Shown here piece by piece: positions 1-6,828 of a stretch of 21,082 nt of DNA. The stretch covers positions 1 to 21,082 of the forward strand of contig JAQCAN010000013.1 of the NCBI GenBank assembly GCA_027621335.1, read 5' to 3'. Numbering within the stretch: the stretch's first letter is position 1; each line of letters starts with the position of its first letter. This DNA is from Bacteroidota bacterium. GTDB lineage: Bacteria; Bacteroidota; Bacteroidia; Flavobacteriales_D; JABDKJ01. Below the pieces are notes generated by a model. The model had not been told where the DNA came from, did no database searches, and saw only the letters and a program-made list of their open reading frames with translations. A program made the position numbers and the translations under genes.

Positions 1-698
1 AAATCCATGGCGTAGAGGTGCCAGTGGGAGTCGATGCTGGCTGTGAGTATGAGGTCATACTCCGCCTCGGTTCCTTCCACGGCCTTCGCCACATAGGACC
101 ATGAGACCGGTTCCAGGATGCCAGAGTGGACTTCCTCGGTCGGAGAGCTTGGCTCTATTGGGAAAGAGCTCATTGGCGCGAACACCTCTATTGGAGTTGG
201 AGTCGTTCCGGTGGCAACTTTCTCTGTGGGCTTCGCCTTAGGGCTTACCAACAGTTCGAACTCGACAGGGTCAGGAAAGATGCACTGCTTGTCATCACAG
301 GTCATGTACTCGAAGGAACCTCTGACATGGAAGGGGGCTGTGGAGGTGGAGGTGATGGTCTGTTTGAAATCAGTGCTATGCTCGAAGTAGGCCAGGTCCA
401 TTTCGAAATTCGGGTCGTATTCGACCACAGGGGTCCCTTCTTTCACCTTTCCATCAAGACGAAAGTCCTTGCTATCCAGGAAGCTGAAACTGGTCGGAAT
501 GGGACCGATCTTATCTTCGCCAAGGTTTTGGCTATAGACATGCCACTTTCCCTCCATCTCAGCATGGAAGATGACTTCATAACGGCCCTGACCTAGGTCC
601 TTGGTGTTATAAGTCCACTTGACTGGTTCCAGGATCTGACATTCAGCTAACTGAGGGCTGAGTAGAACGGCAAGTAAGAAGATGAATAATCTGTTCAT
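1..698 (-). CDS. DsbD-family thiol:disulfide interchange protein, N-terminal part (cut by window edge)
   Basis: The first 232 residues are visible. Residues 1-20 form a signal peptide (MNRLFIFLLAVLLSPQLAEC). A DsbD-alpha-like beta domain (residues 21-152) follows and contains YMTCDDKQCIFPD. The two cysteines (134 and 139), followed by an aromatic-Pro pair, match the redox pair of the periplasmic alpha domain of DsbD. A low-complexity Pro/Thr/Ser linker leads to a second copy of the domain: ILEPVKWTY at 22-30 recurs as ILEPVSWSY at 194-202. By family knowledge, a membrane domain and a C-terminal thioredoxin domain should follow outside the window, passing electrons from the cytoplasm to the periplasm for disulfide reduction or cytochrome c maturation. 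It lies downstream of the queuosine transporter gene after a 96-nt gap that contains a -7 element. It could instead be a shorter protein with alpha-type domains only; the missing part decides this. Confidence 0.72.
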   Translation of the reverse strand, partial: MNRLFIFLLAVLLSPQLAECQILEPVKWTYNTKDLGQGRYEVIFHAEMEGKWHVYSQNLGEDKIGPIPTSFSFLDSKDFRLDGKVKEGTPVVEYDPNFEMDLAYFEHSTDFKQTITSTSTAPFHVRGSFEYMTCDDKQCIFPDPVEFELLVSPKAKPTEKVATGTTPTPIEVFAPMSSFPIEPSSPTEEVHSGILEPVSWSYVAKAVEGTEAEYDLILTASIDSHWHLYAMD

Positions 699-728
699 AA
701 ACAGAGGGATATACGCGGATAAGATGGC

Positions 729-736
729 CAAAGTTA
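729..736 (-). promoter_or_regulatory. Candidate Bacteroidota -7 element upstream of the DsbD-family gene
   Basis: The minus strand reads TAACTTTG, a full match to the Bacteroidota consensus TAnnTTTG, about 30 nt before the ATG at 698. No TTG lies at the usual 17-23 nt upstream, so the -33 part is weak or absent. It suggests the gene can be transcribed separately from tilS and the transporter. Confidence 0.4.
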
Positions 737-794
737 AGACAAGCATCAAGTCAGGATCATCAGCAATTGCCAATGGCCTTGGATTCCTGTTGGT

Positions 795-1487
795 TCAGAG
801 TTCATCGTTGAGGCCGAGTCCGAAGGATTTTCTGGCCCAAGCCGTTGTGATGTAGAACAATGGGGTGTCCAATAGAGCGATGACCACCTTATAGATAAAG
901 CCATTCAAGAAGAGGATGTAGAATTTGTCCCAAGGGATCACCCCGAAACCGCATAAAAGTCCAAGGACTAAGAGCGTATCAACGAATTGACTGGGAATGG
1001 TCGAAAAATTATTACGTAGCCAGAGCATTTTGCCTTTCGTCAGGCGCTTCCAGAAATGGAAGATGCGGATGTCGATGAACTGGGCAAAGAGATAGGCCAT
1101 CATGGAGGCGAATACCGCTAGGCCTGTCAGCCCAAAGACACCTGAGAAGGTCTCGTCATCCACAGGAGACCATGAGGTGGCGGGTACATTCATGGAGACC
1201 AGAACGATCCCAAGAACGAAAACCGAAGCCACAAGGCCCGCCATGACCACCCGATTCGCTTTCTTCTGTCCATATAATTCCGAGATGAGATCCGTGACCA
1301 AGAAGGTGATGGGATAAGGAATGAGTCCTACGCTGATCTCGAATTGGTAATCGATGTTGAACCACGCAAAAGGGGCCCAGAAGAAGAACTTCTGGAATAT
1401 CAGATTGCATGCCACCAAACTTGAGATGAAGATTGCTGCAAGCATGAGATAGAGTGCTTGTGCCTTCTGCTCTTTGTCTGTATCCAT
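795..1487 (-). CDS. Queuosine precursor transporter (YhhQ/VUT family)
   Basis: A 230-aa polytopic membrane protein, about the usual length for the YhhQ (COG1738, Vut_1) family. Hydrophobic segments alternate with short loops. The conserved acidic/aromatic segment ITFLVTDLISELYGQKKANR (about residues 60-80) and a C-terminal DTPLFYITTAWARKSF segment are typical of the family. Members take up queuosine precursors (preQ0/preQ1) used to modify G34 of tRNAs with GUN anticodons. The ATG at 1487 was chosen because it gives the normal family N-terminus; the frame is open further upstream, but that part overlaps the tilS coding region. The gene starts 19 nt after the tilS stop on the same strand, so co-transcription is likely. 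That pairing joins two activities concerned with tRNA wobble-base modification. The exact substrate (preQ0, preQ1 or queuine) cannot be read from the sequence. Confidence 0.85.
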   Translation of the reverse strand: MDTDKEQKAQALYLMLAAIFISSLVACNLIFQKFFFWAPFAWFNIDYQFEISVGLIPYPITFLVTDLISELYGQKKANRVVMAGLVASVFVLGIVLVSMNVPATSWSPVDDETFSGVFGLTGLAVFASMMAYLFAQFIDIRIFHFWKRLTKGKMLWLRNNFSTIPSQFVDTLLVLGLLCGFGVIPWDKFYILFLNGFIYKVVIALLDTPLFYITTAWARKSFGLGLNDEL

Positions 1488-1506
1488 AATCCTTTCAAAT
1501 ATAATC

Positions 1507-1992
1507 TCAGGGCAGGTACCTCCAGTGGAGACAGGCTTGCCCTTCTGTGCACTTGAAGACATCTGAAATCCGTCTTCCGATGACCCAGGCAATCTCATCA
1601 TCGCTGAGCAGAACATAGGTGTATGCTTTCTCATGCAGAGGCACCTTGAGGTCGGTCAGGAGATCACTGACCAGCTTTGAACCTTTCATTCCCAGGGGTC
1701 TGAATCGGTCCCCATCCTTCCATGCCCTTATCTCTAATGGGAATTGTAGTTTTTCGGGATCCAAGTAGGCCACATGGTCATCGCGATCCAATGACTTAGG
1801 TAATTCTCTCAATGGAGTTACTTCTAGTTCGAATGGCAATGCTGAGGTGTCCAAACTTTCCGAGATGCTCCAAGGTCCTTCAGGAGGTTCACTCAACGGG
1901 CTCATAACTAGGTCTCCTCGGTCCGTGGAAATGACATGGCTGATAGAGAGCACCTGTTTGCCGCTCTCTGTTGTCACCAAGATGTTCTCCAC
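1507..1992 (-). CDS. tilS: tRNA(Ile)-lysidine synthetase TilS, C-terminal part in a shifted frame
   Basis: This frame carries the substrate-binding C-terminal region of TilS. The nominal start is a GTG at 1992, but the frame is open further 5' to about 2065. There it reads KETDGLILTQALRPYGF and then TPDQVENIL, the alpha-helical 'L..YGF...qv.nIl' segment that normally joins the catalytic and C-terminal domains. Further on are GDRFRPLGMKGSKLVSDLL and the terminal IAWVIGRRISD, both TilS C-terminal domain signatures. An independent start at GTG 1992 is therefore unlikely to be natural. The piece belongs to the gene that begins at 2765 and is out of register with it by one nucleotide. With the frame repaired the product would be about 419 aa, near the expected TilS length. 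The queuosine transporter gene starts 19 nt downstream. Confidence 0.8.
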   Translation of the reverse strand: MENILVTTESGKQVLSISHVISTDRGDLVMSPLSEPPEGPWSISESLDTSALPFELEVTPLRELPKSLDRDDHVAYLDPEKLQFPLEIRAWKDGDRFRPLGMKGSKLVSDLLTDLKVPLHEKAYTYVLLSDDEIAWVIGRRISDVFKCTEGQACLHWRYLP

Positions 1993-2018
1993 TTGATCTG
2001 GAGTGAAACCATACGGCC

Positions 2019-2765
2019 TTAGTGCCTGAGTGAGGATGAGACCATCCGTCTCTTTGAAATGCGTATGCTCTCACCTTCCTTCTGGAAGTAATGAGTTTCG
2101 TAGTCCTCCACGGCTCTATCAAGGAGCGATGACAAGGCCTTCTGTTGGGCCATATTGCGTTGCATCACCTTCTTGAAGCCTGGACGCAATACCTGCAATG
2201 TGGGAATTAACTCATGCCGAATGGCATTCCTCAGGTACGTCATGCTAGCGTTGGAACGGTCCTCTCGCCAGTTGATTCCATGAGACCGAGCATAGGCCAT
2301 GATATCCTCTCGGTCCATGTCCATAAGTGGTCGAATGAGCTGCCGTTCCTTGTCCTCTTGAATTCCTGAAAGTCCCTTTGGACCGGTCCCCCGTAGGAGG
2401 TTGATGAAAAAGGTCTCAATGCTGTCATCCGAGTGATGGGCTGTTGCCACGGCCGAATACTGATGGGTGCTCATCAACTCGAAGAACCATGCATAACGCA
2501 GTTCACGGGCGGCCTCTTGTATACTGAGCCCCCCCTCAGCCGCGTAGTCAGAAGTGGGGAAGCTTCGACTGTGGAAGGTGACATCCATGTTCTGACAAAT
2601 GGTTCCTACAAACCGCTCGTCTTCATCACTCTCAGAACCCCGCAATTGGAAATTGCAATGGGCCACTGCAAGCGCCTTGTTACCGTGGACCTCATTCATT
2701 CGGTGCAGCATGACCATGCTATCTATTCCTCCTGAAATGGCAAGCAGAATGACCCTCTCCGACAT
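2019..2765 (-). CDS. tilS: tRNA(Ile)-lysidine synthetase TilS, N-terminal catalytic part
   Basis: TilS attaches lysine to C34 of tRNA-Ile(CAU) with ATP, switching it from AUG to AUA decoding; it is essential in most bacteria that have it. Residues 11-16 are the PP-loop motif SGGIDS of N-type ATP pyrophosphatases, preceded by VILLA. AVAHCNFQLRGSESDEDE and ATAHHSDDSIETFFINLLRG are further catalytic-domain signatures. The frame stops after 248 residues. From about residue 237 it departs from the family (SKRRMVSSSLRH), while the neighbouring frame continues the correct sequence. The shift maps to the AAA at 2053-2055: one extra A there would restore a continuous frame. The ATG at 2765 is the first start after an in-frame stop. 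A TACCTTTG element ends only 5 nt upstream, so the mRNA may be nearly leaderless. A sequencing or assembly error or a real pseudogene would both explain the break. Confidence 0.88.
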   Translation of the reverse strand: MSERVILLAISGGIDSMVMLHRMNEVHGNKALAVAHCNFQLRGSESDEDERFVGTICQNMDVTFHSRSFPTSDYAAEGGLSIQEAARELRYAWFFELMSTHQYSAVATAHHSDDSIETFFINLLRGTGPKGLSGIQEDKERQLIRPLMDMDREDIMAYARSHGINWREDRSNASMTYLRNAIRHELIPTLQVLRPGFKKVMQRNMAQQKALSSLLDRAVEDYETHYFQKEGESIRISKRRMVSSSLRH

Positions 2766-2770
2766 GGGGC

Positions 2771-2778
2771 CAAAGGTA
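2771..2778 (-). promoter_or_regulatory. Candidate -7 element for tilS
   Basis: The minus strand reads TACCTTTG, a full TAnnTTTG match, ending 5 nt before the tilS ATG at 2765. Initiation the usual few bases downstream would give an almost leaderless transcript. No TTG sits at the standard 17-23 nt spacing, so the upstream half is not convincing. Confidence 0.4.
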
Positions 2779-2841
2779 CATCCAACAAGAATGGATCTCC
2801 ACCATCAATTCAGATTGGAATTCTGAACTGAAGAAGGAGCT

Positions 2842-2849
2842 TATCTTCG
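2842..2849 (+). promoter_or_regulatory. Candidate -7 element for the enoyl-CoA hydratase gene
   Basis: TATCTTCG differs from TAnnTTTG at one position. A TTG lies 24 nt upstream (2815-2817), slightly outside the usual spacing. Its last base is the first base of the alternative GTG start at 2849, so a promoter here would support the ATG at 2870 as the real start. Confidence 0.3.
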
Positions 2850-2869
2850 TGCTAGAAAATCGATTTTCC

Positions 2870-3643
2870 ATGTCCTTCAAAAACATCCTTTTAGATGACA
2901 CGTCTCAGGTCCGTCTCATCACCATCAATCGCCCCTCCCAACTCAATGCGCTCAATACAGAGACCATTCAGGAACTCAGTCGAGCCTTGATGGAAGCGGA
3001 GAAGGAGAGAGATGTGCGGGTCATCATCCTCACTGGGAGTGGGGAAAAGGCCTTTGTCGCGGGGGCGGACATCAAGGAGTTCGCGGCCTATGACAAAGAT
3101 GCAGGCAGGCATCTGGCCGCTCATGGACAGAAGATCCTCTTCGATCTGATTGAAAGTTTGGGCAAGCCTGTGATCGCTGCTGTGAATGGCTTCGCTTTGG
3201 GCGGGGGCTTGGAATTGGCCATGTCCTGTCATTTCAGACTGGCCTCAGAGAATGCCAGGATGGGTCTGCCTGAAGTCAGCCTGGGAGTGATTCCTGGCTA
3301 TGGGGGCACTCAACGATTGGCTCAATTGGTCGGTAAGGGAAAGGCCATAGAGATGATCACCACAGCAGCGATGGTATCAGCTCAGGATGCTTTGACATGG
3401 GGATTGGTGAATTACGTAGTGCCCCAAGGTGAGTTACTGGAGAGCGCTGCAAAGTATGCCGCCATGATCTGTAGGAATTCTCCGATGGCCGTATCAGCGG
3501 CCATCAGAGCAGTGAATGCAGGGTATAAGGATGGTGTCAATGGGTATGTGAAGGAGGTCGAAGAATTTGGGAATTGCTTTGGCGAGCCTGAATTCATGGA
3601 AGGGACTGCGGCATTTATGGAAAAGCGTAAAGCCTCCTTCTGA
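2870..3643 (+). CDS. Enoyl-CoA hydratase/isomerase (crotonase family)
   Basis: A 257-aa protein of the crotonase fold, the usual length for a monofunctional enoyl-CoA hydratase. The family hallmarks are in order: INRPSQLNALN near the N-terminus, the oxyanion-hole segment FVAGADIKEF (about 62-71), and GGGLELAMSCHFRLA followed by GLPEVSLGVIPGYGGTQRL. Glu115 and Glu135 match the two catalytic glutamates of mitochondrial enoyl-CoA hydratase (Glu144 and Glu164 in rat), so the protein is probably a true hydratase adding water to trans-2-enoyl-CoA in beta-oxidation or a related CoA pathway. The ATG at 2870 is preferred over the in-frame GTG at 2849, which overlaps a -7-like element and adds seven residues not expected in the family. 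It is divergent from tilS. No other fatty-acid gene is nearby, so the chain-length preference and pathway cannot be told. Confidence 0.88.
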   Translation: MSFKNILLDDTSQVRLITINRPSQLNALNTETIQELSRALMEAEKERDVRVIILTGSGEKAFVAGADIKEFAAYDKDAGRHLAAHGQKILFDLIESLGKPVIAAVNGFALGGGLELAMSCHFRLASENARMGLPEVSLGVIPGYGGTQRLAQLVGKGKAIEMITTAAMVSAQDALTWGLVNYVVPQGELLESAAKYAAMICRNSPMAVSAAIRAVNAGYKDGVNGYVKEVEEFGNCFGEPEFMEGTAAFMEKRKASF

Positions 3644-3742
3644 GAGTAGGGTCTGATCTGGAGGATATGTTGAAAGGCCATCATCCTTGAATTGAATGTG
3701 AATCTGGTTTGATGAACGAAGGACTTATAAGACTGCGCCTCA

Positions 3743-5242
3743 TTGGCTAATCCCTTGAAAAAGCTGGCCGGGCAGACGGCTATTTATGGATTGAGCAGCA
3801 TAGTGGCCCGCTTGCTCAACTATCTGCTCACTCCTCTTTACACCTCCAAGAACGTCTTCGACCCAGAGCAGTATGGCATCATCACTGAGATGTATGCCTA
3901 TGTCGCCTTCCTCATCATCTTTCTTACATATGGTATGGAGACGGCATTCTTCAGGTTCATGAGTGGTGAATCATCCAAGAAGAATCTGGTCTTTGCCACA
4001 GCAGTGAAAAGTGTGCTGACTAGCTCCTTGATTTTCATGGTCCTTGCTACTTTCTTCAGTGAACCTATTGGCATTGCCCTGCATTACCCGGATAACACGG
4101 AGTATGTGATATGGTTCGCCATCATCGTTGGTCTGGATGCGATCTCTACCCTTCCTTTGGCACTACTCAGATCAGAGGACAAAGCCTTGAAGTTCGCAGG
4201 CATCAACATGGCCAATGTGGCCATCAACATTGGATTGAACTTGTTCTTCTTGGCCTACTGCCTACCTATGTATCAAGCCGGGCAATCGAACTTCCTGGTA
4301 GATACATTCTATAATCCCGAAATAGGCGTGGGATATGTCTTTATCGCCAACCTCATCGCTTCAGTTGCCAAATTCTTGCTCCTCTCTCCTGCACTTATCA
4401 AAGCCAAGGGTTTTGACAGGCTGCTTTTAAAGGATATGTTAAGGTATGCCTTGCCGCTCCTGGTGGTTGGAATTGGGTGGTATGTCAATGAGAATTTCGA
4501 TCGCATCATGCTCAAGTTCATCCTCTTTGATGAACTCGGGGAGGTGGCGACCATGGAACAGGTGGGTATATATGGGGCAAACTATAAGCTCTCTATAGTT
4601 ATCATGCTCTTCATCCAGGCCTTCCGCTATGCCGCTGACCCCTTCTATTTCGGAAGGCAAGGAAAGCAAGATGCCGAGAAAATCTACGCTTCCTTGATGA
4701 CCTATTTCATCATCATCGTCTGCTCCATATTCCTTATGGTAACGCTCTTCTTGGATGTGTTCAAATACTTCATCCCCAATGAGGCCTATTGGGCCGGACT
4801 CAGCATAGTCCCTATCCTTCTCATGGCGAACATCTACCAAGGCATCTACTACAATCTCTCGTTCTGGTATAAGTTCATAGACAAAACCCATTACGGAGCT
4901 TTCATGGCATTGGTGGGAGCGGCCATCACCCTGATTCTGAATGCGATTTTAATTCCTTTATATGGTTATAAGGCGTGCGCCTGGGTCACTTTCTCTGCCT
5001 ATGGGGCCATCATGTTGCTGAGCTATTTCATCGGACAGAGGCATTATCCTATCGCTTATGAACTAAAGCGTATTGCTTTCTATGTGATCTTGGCAGTCGG
5101 AATGTACTTGATGCACACCTACTTGAAGGCGGATCTTCCTTTTTCACCGTTATTCCTTTCTGGTGCCTTTTTCATCGGATACCTCTTGACTATTGTCTTT
5201 TTGGAAAGGAACCGAGTGCTTGCTCTACGCATGGGAGAATAA
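3743..5242 (+). CDS. Polysaccharide/lipid-linked oligosaccharide flippase (MOP superfamily)
   Basis: A 499-aa integral membrane protein with roughly 12-14 hydrophobic segments over its whole length, in the polysaccharide biosynthesis (Wzx-like) branch of the MOP superfamily. The N-terminal run NPLKKLAGQTAIYGLSSIVARLLNYLLTPLY is characteristic of the Bacteroidota members, which are inferred to flip undecaprenyl-linked glycans across the inner membrane for surface polysaccharide assembly. The start is a TTG at 3743, chosen because it gives exactly this conserved N-terminus; no ATG is available there. The C-terminus ends in a short basic tail. It lies 99 nt after the enoyl-CoA hydratase gene. 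No glycosyltransferases are nearby, so the glycan substrate is unknown. Confidence 0.83.
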   Translation: MANPLKKLAGQTAIYGLSSIVARLLNYLLTPLYTSKNVFDPEQYGIITEMYAYVAFLIIFLTYGMETAFFRFMSGESSKKNLVFATAVKSVLTSSLIFMVLATFFSEPIGIALHYPDNTEYVIWFAIIVGLDAISTLPLALLRSEDKALKFAGINMANVAINIGLNLFFLAYCLPMYQAGQSNFLVDTFYNPEIGVGYVFIANLIASVAKFLLLSPALIKAKGFDRLLLKDMLRYALPLLVVGIGWYVNENFDRIMLKFILFDELGEVATMEQVGIYGANYKLSIVIMLFIQAFRYAADPFYFGRQGKQDAEKIYASLMTYFIIIVCSIFLMVTLFLDVFKYFIPNEAYWAGLSIVPILLMANIYQGIYYNLSFWYKFIDKTHYGAFMALVGAAITLILNAILIPLYGYKACAWVTFSAYGAIMLLSYFIGQRHYPIAYELKRIAFYVILAVGMYLMHTYLKADLPFSPLFLSGAFFIGYLLTIVFLERNRVLALRMGE

Positions 5243-5457
5243 GGAGAACGAAACCTAATCTTCTTCAGATGCACTTATTATTGAAAGTTTGGAATCTGCT
5301 ATCTCTTGTGCGAACCTACAGTACAATGTGTAGTTGCATGTGATTCTAAGAAGAAACAAGAGACTCTATGATCAGGGCTATAGACAATTCAGACCGTGCA
5401 ATTCTTTGGGCAAGATGTACGGGGATCTTATGAGAAGAACCCTCTAGATTTTCATAA

Positions 5458-5476
5458 ATTGCTTTCTAAAAGCAAT
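5458..5476. repeat. Perfect 8-bp inverted repeat just before the 185-aa membrane protein gene
   Basis: ATTGCTTT (5458-5465), loop CTA, AAAGCAAT (5469-5476). The dyad ends 7 nt before the ATG at 5484. In DNA it could be an operator; in RNA it could fold into a hairpin over the ribosome entry region. Function is inferred only from position. Confidence 0.5.
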
Positions 5477-5483
5477 ACGAGCT

Positions 5484-6041
5484 ATGCGAGTCCTACTATT
5501 CCTTTCTCTGTTGGTTTTTCTTGCATCAAGCGGCTTCTCACAGTCGGATAGTCTCAATTATCAACTTGATGATTACTTATATATGAGTTATTTGAAAGGG
5601 GACAGACAGAAGACTTTGGTTTTAAAGCCAGGGAATCACATGAAAGTGGAATTAGAGGATGGTGAGAAGAAGAGTGGGGTCATCACTGACATATTTGAGG
5701 ATGGAATTCAAAAGGGAGAAGAAAGAGTGCTCTATACTGAAATCAAAGCTCTCAAGAATACAAGACATTCAAGAACTGTAGGCGGGCCTTTAATGGTCAT
5801 TGGGGGGTCTGGAGTCCTTACCGGAGGGGCCGTTGCAGGCTTAGGAGGTCTATTGTTGCTGAGCGAGGAGGTCTTGCCTATACTGATAGGTGTCTTATTC
5901 GTAATTGGTGGAGCTACAGTGGCTATCTGCGCAGGCGTTCCACTTTTGGTGGGCTTAGTAGTTGACTTGTCAGCTAAGAGGTTGAATGTGGAAAGAGATA
6001 AAGTGAATTTCTTGTTGGTGCAACGCAAAACCATACATTAG
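5484..6041 (+). CDS. Unrecognised exported membrane protein (185 aa)
   Basis: I do not recognise a family. Residues 1-19 form a clear signal peptide (MRVLLFLSLLVFLASSGFS). A soluble stretch of about 75 residues, rich in charged residues, follows and includes KPGNHMKVELEDGEKKSG and ITDIFEDGI; it could be a small beta domain. Then come two glycine-rich hydrophobic segments, about residues 97-125 (GGPLMVIGGSGVLTGGAVAG) and 130-161, and a short basic tail. Similar small exported proteins with an SH3/Sm-like strand followed by two Gly-rich helices occur as hypothetical proteins in Bacteroidota, but I cannot name a role. The gene and its flanks (5243-6301) are more AT-rich than the neighbours, and it is separated by about 240-260 nt on each side, so it is probably transcribed alone. 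It may be an insertion between the flippase and dut genes. Confidence 0.68.
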   Translation: MRVLLFLSLLVFLASSGFSQSDSLNYQLDDYLYMSYLKGDRQKTLVLKPGNHMKVELEDGEKKSGVITDIFEDGIQKGEERVLYTEIKALKNTRHSRTVGGPLMVIGGSGVLTGGAVAGLGGLLLLSEEVLPILIGVLFVIGGATVAICAGVPLLVGLVVDLSAKRLNVERDKVNFLLVQRKTIH

Positions 6042-6053
6042 AGGCGCTTAGGT

Positions 6054-6130
6054 TTCGAAGAGAAGGAAGCCAATTGACCTGTCCTTTTCGAAATAATCTT
6101 GTAACCCAAATTGGCCTCTCCTCTTTCGAA
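6054..6130. repeat. Imperfect 22-nt inverted repeat with three TTTCGAA copies
   Basis: The arms are 6054-6075 and 6109-6130. The outer ends (TTCGAA) and inner ends (GCCAATT/AATTGGC) pair perfectly; the middle has GC and AU pairs, possible G-U wobbles and A-C mismatches. TTTCGAA occurs at 6053-6059, 6086-6092 and 6124-6130. The element starts 12 nt after the stop of the 185-aa gene and lies about 170 nt before dut. It could be a long-hairpin terminator or a regulator-binding region. There is no U-tract, so a simple intrinsic terminator is unlikely. Confidence 0.4.
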
Positions 6131-6254
6131 GCTCTGGGTATTCTATTCTATCAGCTTCTTTCTTCCAACGCGCGGACTAATTGGAGGCATCTTTCGTTCA
6201 GTGTATTACGAATGATTTAATCTGCTATTCTCTATTTCAATGTTCAAGCCGAGC

Positions 6255-6282
6255 TTGAGCCGCATAGGCCTCACTATATTCG
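6255..6282 (+). promoter_or_regulatory. Candidate promoter for dut
   Basis: TTG at 6255-6257, 17 nt spacer, TATATTCG at 6275-6282, against the Bacteroidota pattern TTG-N17-23-TAnnTTTG. One mismatch in the -7 element. It lies 19 nt before the dut ATG and would drive the envelope gene run that begins with dut. Confidence 0.38.
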
Positions 6283-6301
6283 CAAGCCAGATCAGCACTA
6301 C

Positions 6302-6739
6302 ATGTCCAAAGTCTTTGTCAAGAACACCAGTCATCATCCATTGCCTGCTTATGCAACAAGTGATTCGGCAGGAATGGACCTTAGAGCCTTCCTGCCTGAA
6401 CCAATCAGATTGCAACCCATGGAGCGTGCACTCATTCCAACGGGGCTCTTCATGGCTCTTCCCCATGGCACAGAAGTTCAGATCAGACCCCGAAGTGGTC
6501 TGGCCTATAAACACGGTATTACGGTCTTGAACGCTCCCGGAACCATAGACGCAGACTATCGGGGAGAGGTCAAAGTCCTACTGGTCAATCTATCGGACAA
6601 AGTCTTCGAAGTCAAGGATGGGGAGCGTATTGCTCAGATGGTCTTGGCCAAGTATGAACCCATAGAATGGGAAGGTGTAGTTGATCTGGAGGCCACTTCC
6701 AGAGGTGCGGGCGGTTTTGGACATACAGGCGTGAACTGA
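6302..6739 (+). CDS. dut: dUTP diphosphatase (trimeric dUTPase)
   Basis: A 145-aa cytosolic enzyme hydrolysing dUTP to dUMP and pyrophosphate, which keeps uracil out of DNA and supplies dUMP for thymidylate synthesis. All five motifs of trimeric dUTPases are present in order: SAGMDLRA (22-29), RPRSGLA (62-68), the uridine-binding and catalytic segment APGTIDADYRGEV (78-90, conserved Asp83), GERIAQMV (107-114), and the C-terminal lid RGAGGFGHTG (134-143). Length is normal. It opens a same-strand run of envelope genes. In my recollection of Bacteroidota genomes, dut often sits between a flippase gene and this TPR/DUF4292/EnvC-like cluster, as it does here apart from the intervening 185-aa gene. 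Confidence 0.96.
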   Translation: MSKVFVKNTSHHPLPAYATSDSAGMDLRAFLPEPIRLQPMERALIPTGLFMALPHGTEVQIRPRSGLAYKHGITVLNAPGTIDADYRGEVKVLLVNLSDKVFEVKDGERIAQMVLAKYEPIEWEGVVDLEATSRGAGGFGHTGVN

Positions 6740-6828
6740 TAGTGAGAGAACACCGAGAGACCATGCGATCAAGGACTAATTTTAACCACGCTCAAGCATA
6801 TAGGCATGGGCTTTGTTTCAGGAAAGAC

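Noticed and set aside
126..596. Plus-strand 156-codon open frame over the DsbD-family gene
   Set aside because: The minus-strand frame shows a signal peptide, duplicated domain starts and a CxxxxC motif. The plus frame has no recognisable motif and is its mirror.
2019..2065. Programmed -1 ribosomal frameshift in tilS
   Set aside because: The site reads ATTTCAAAGAG, with no X-XXY-YYZ slippery heptamer, and I see no clear downstream stem-loop. A lost base or sequence error is simpler.
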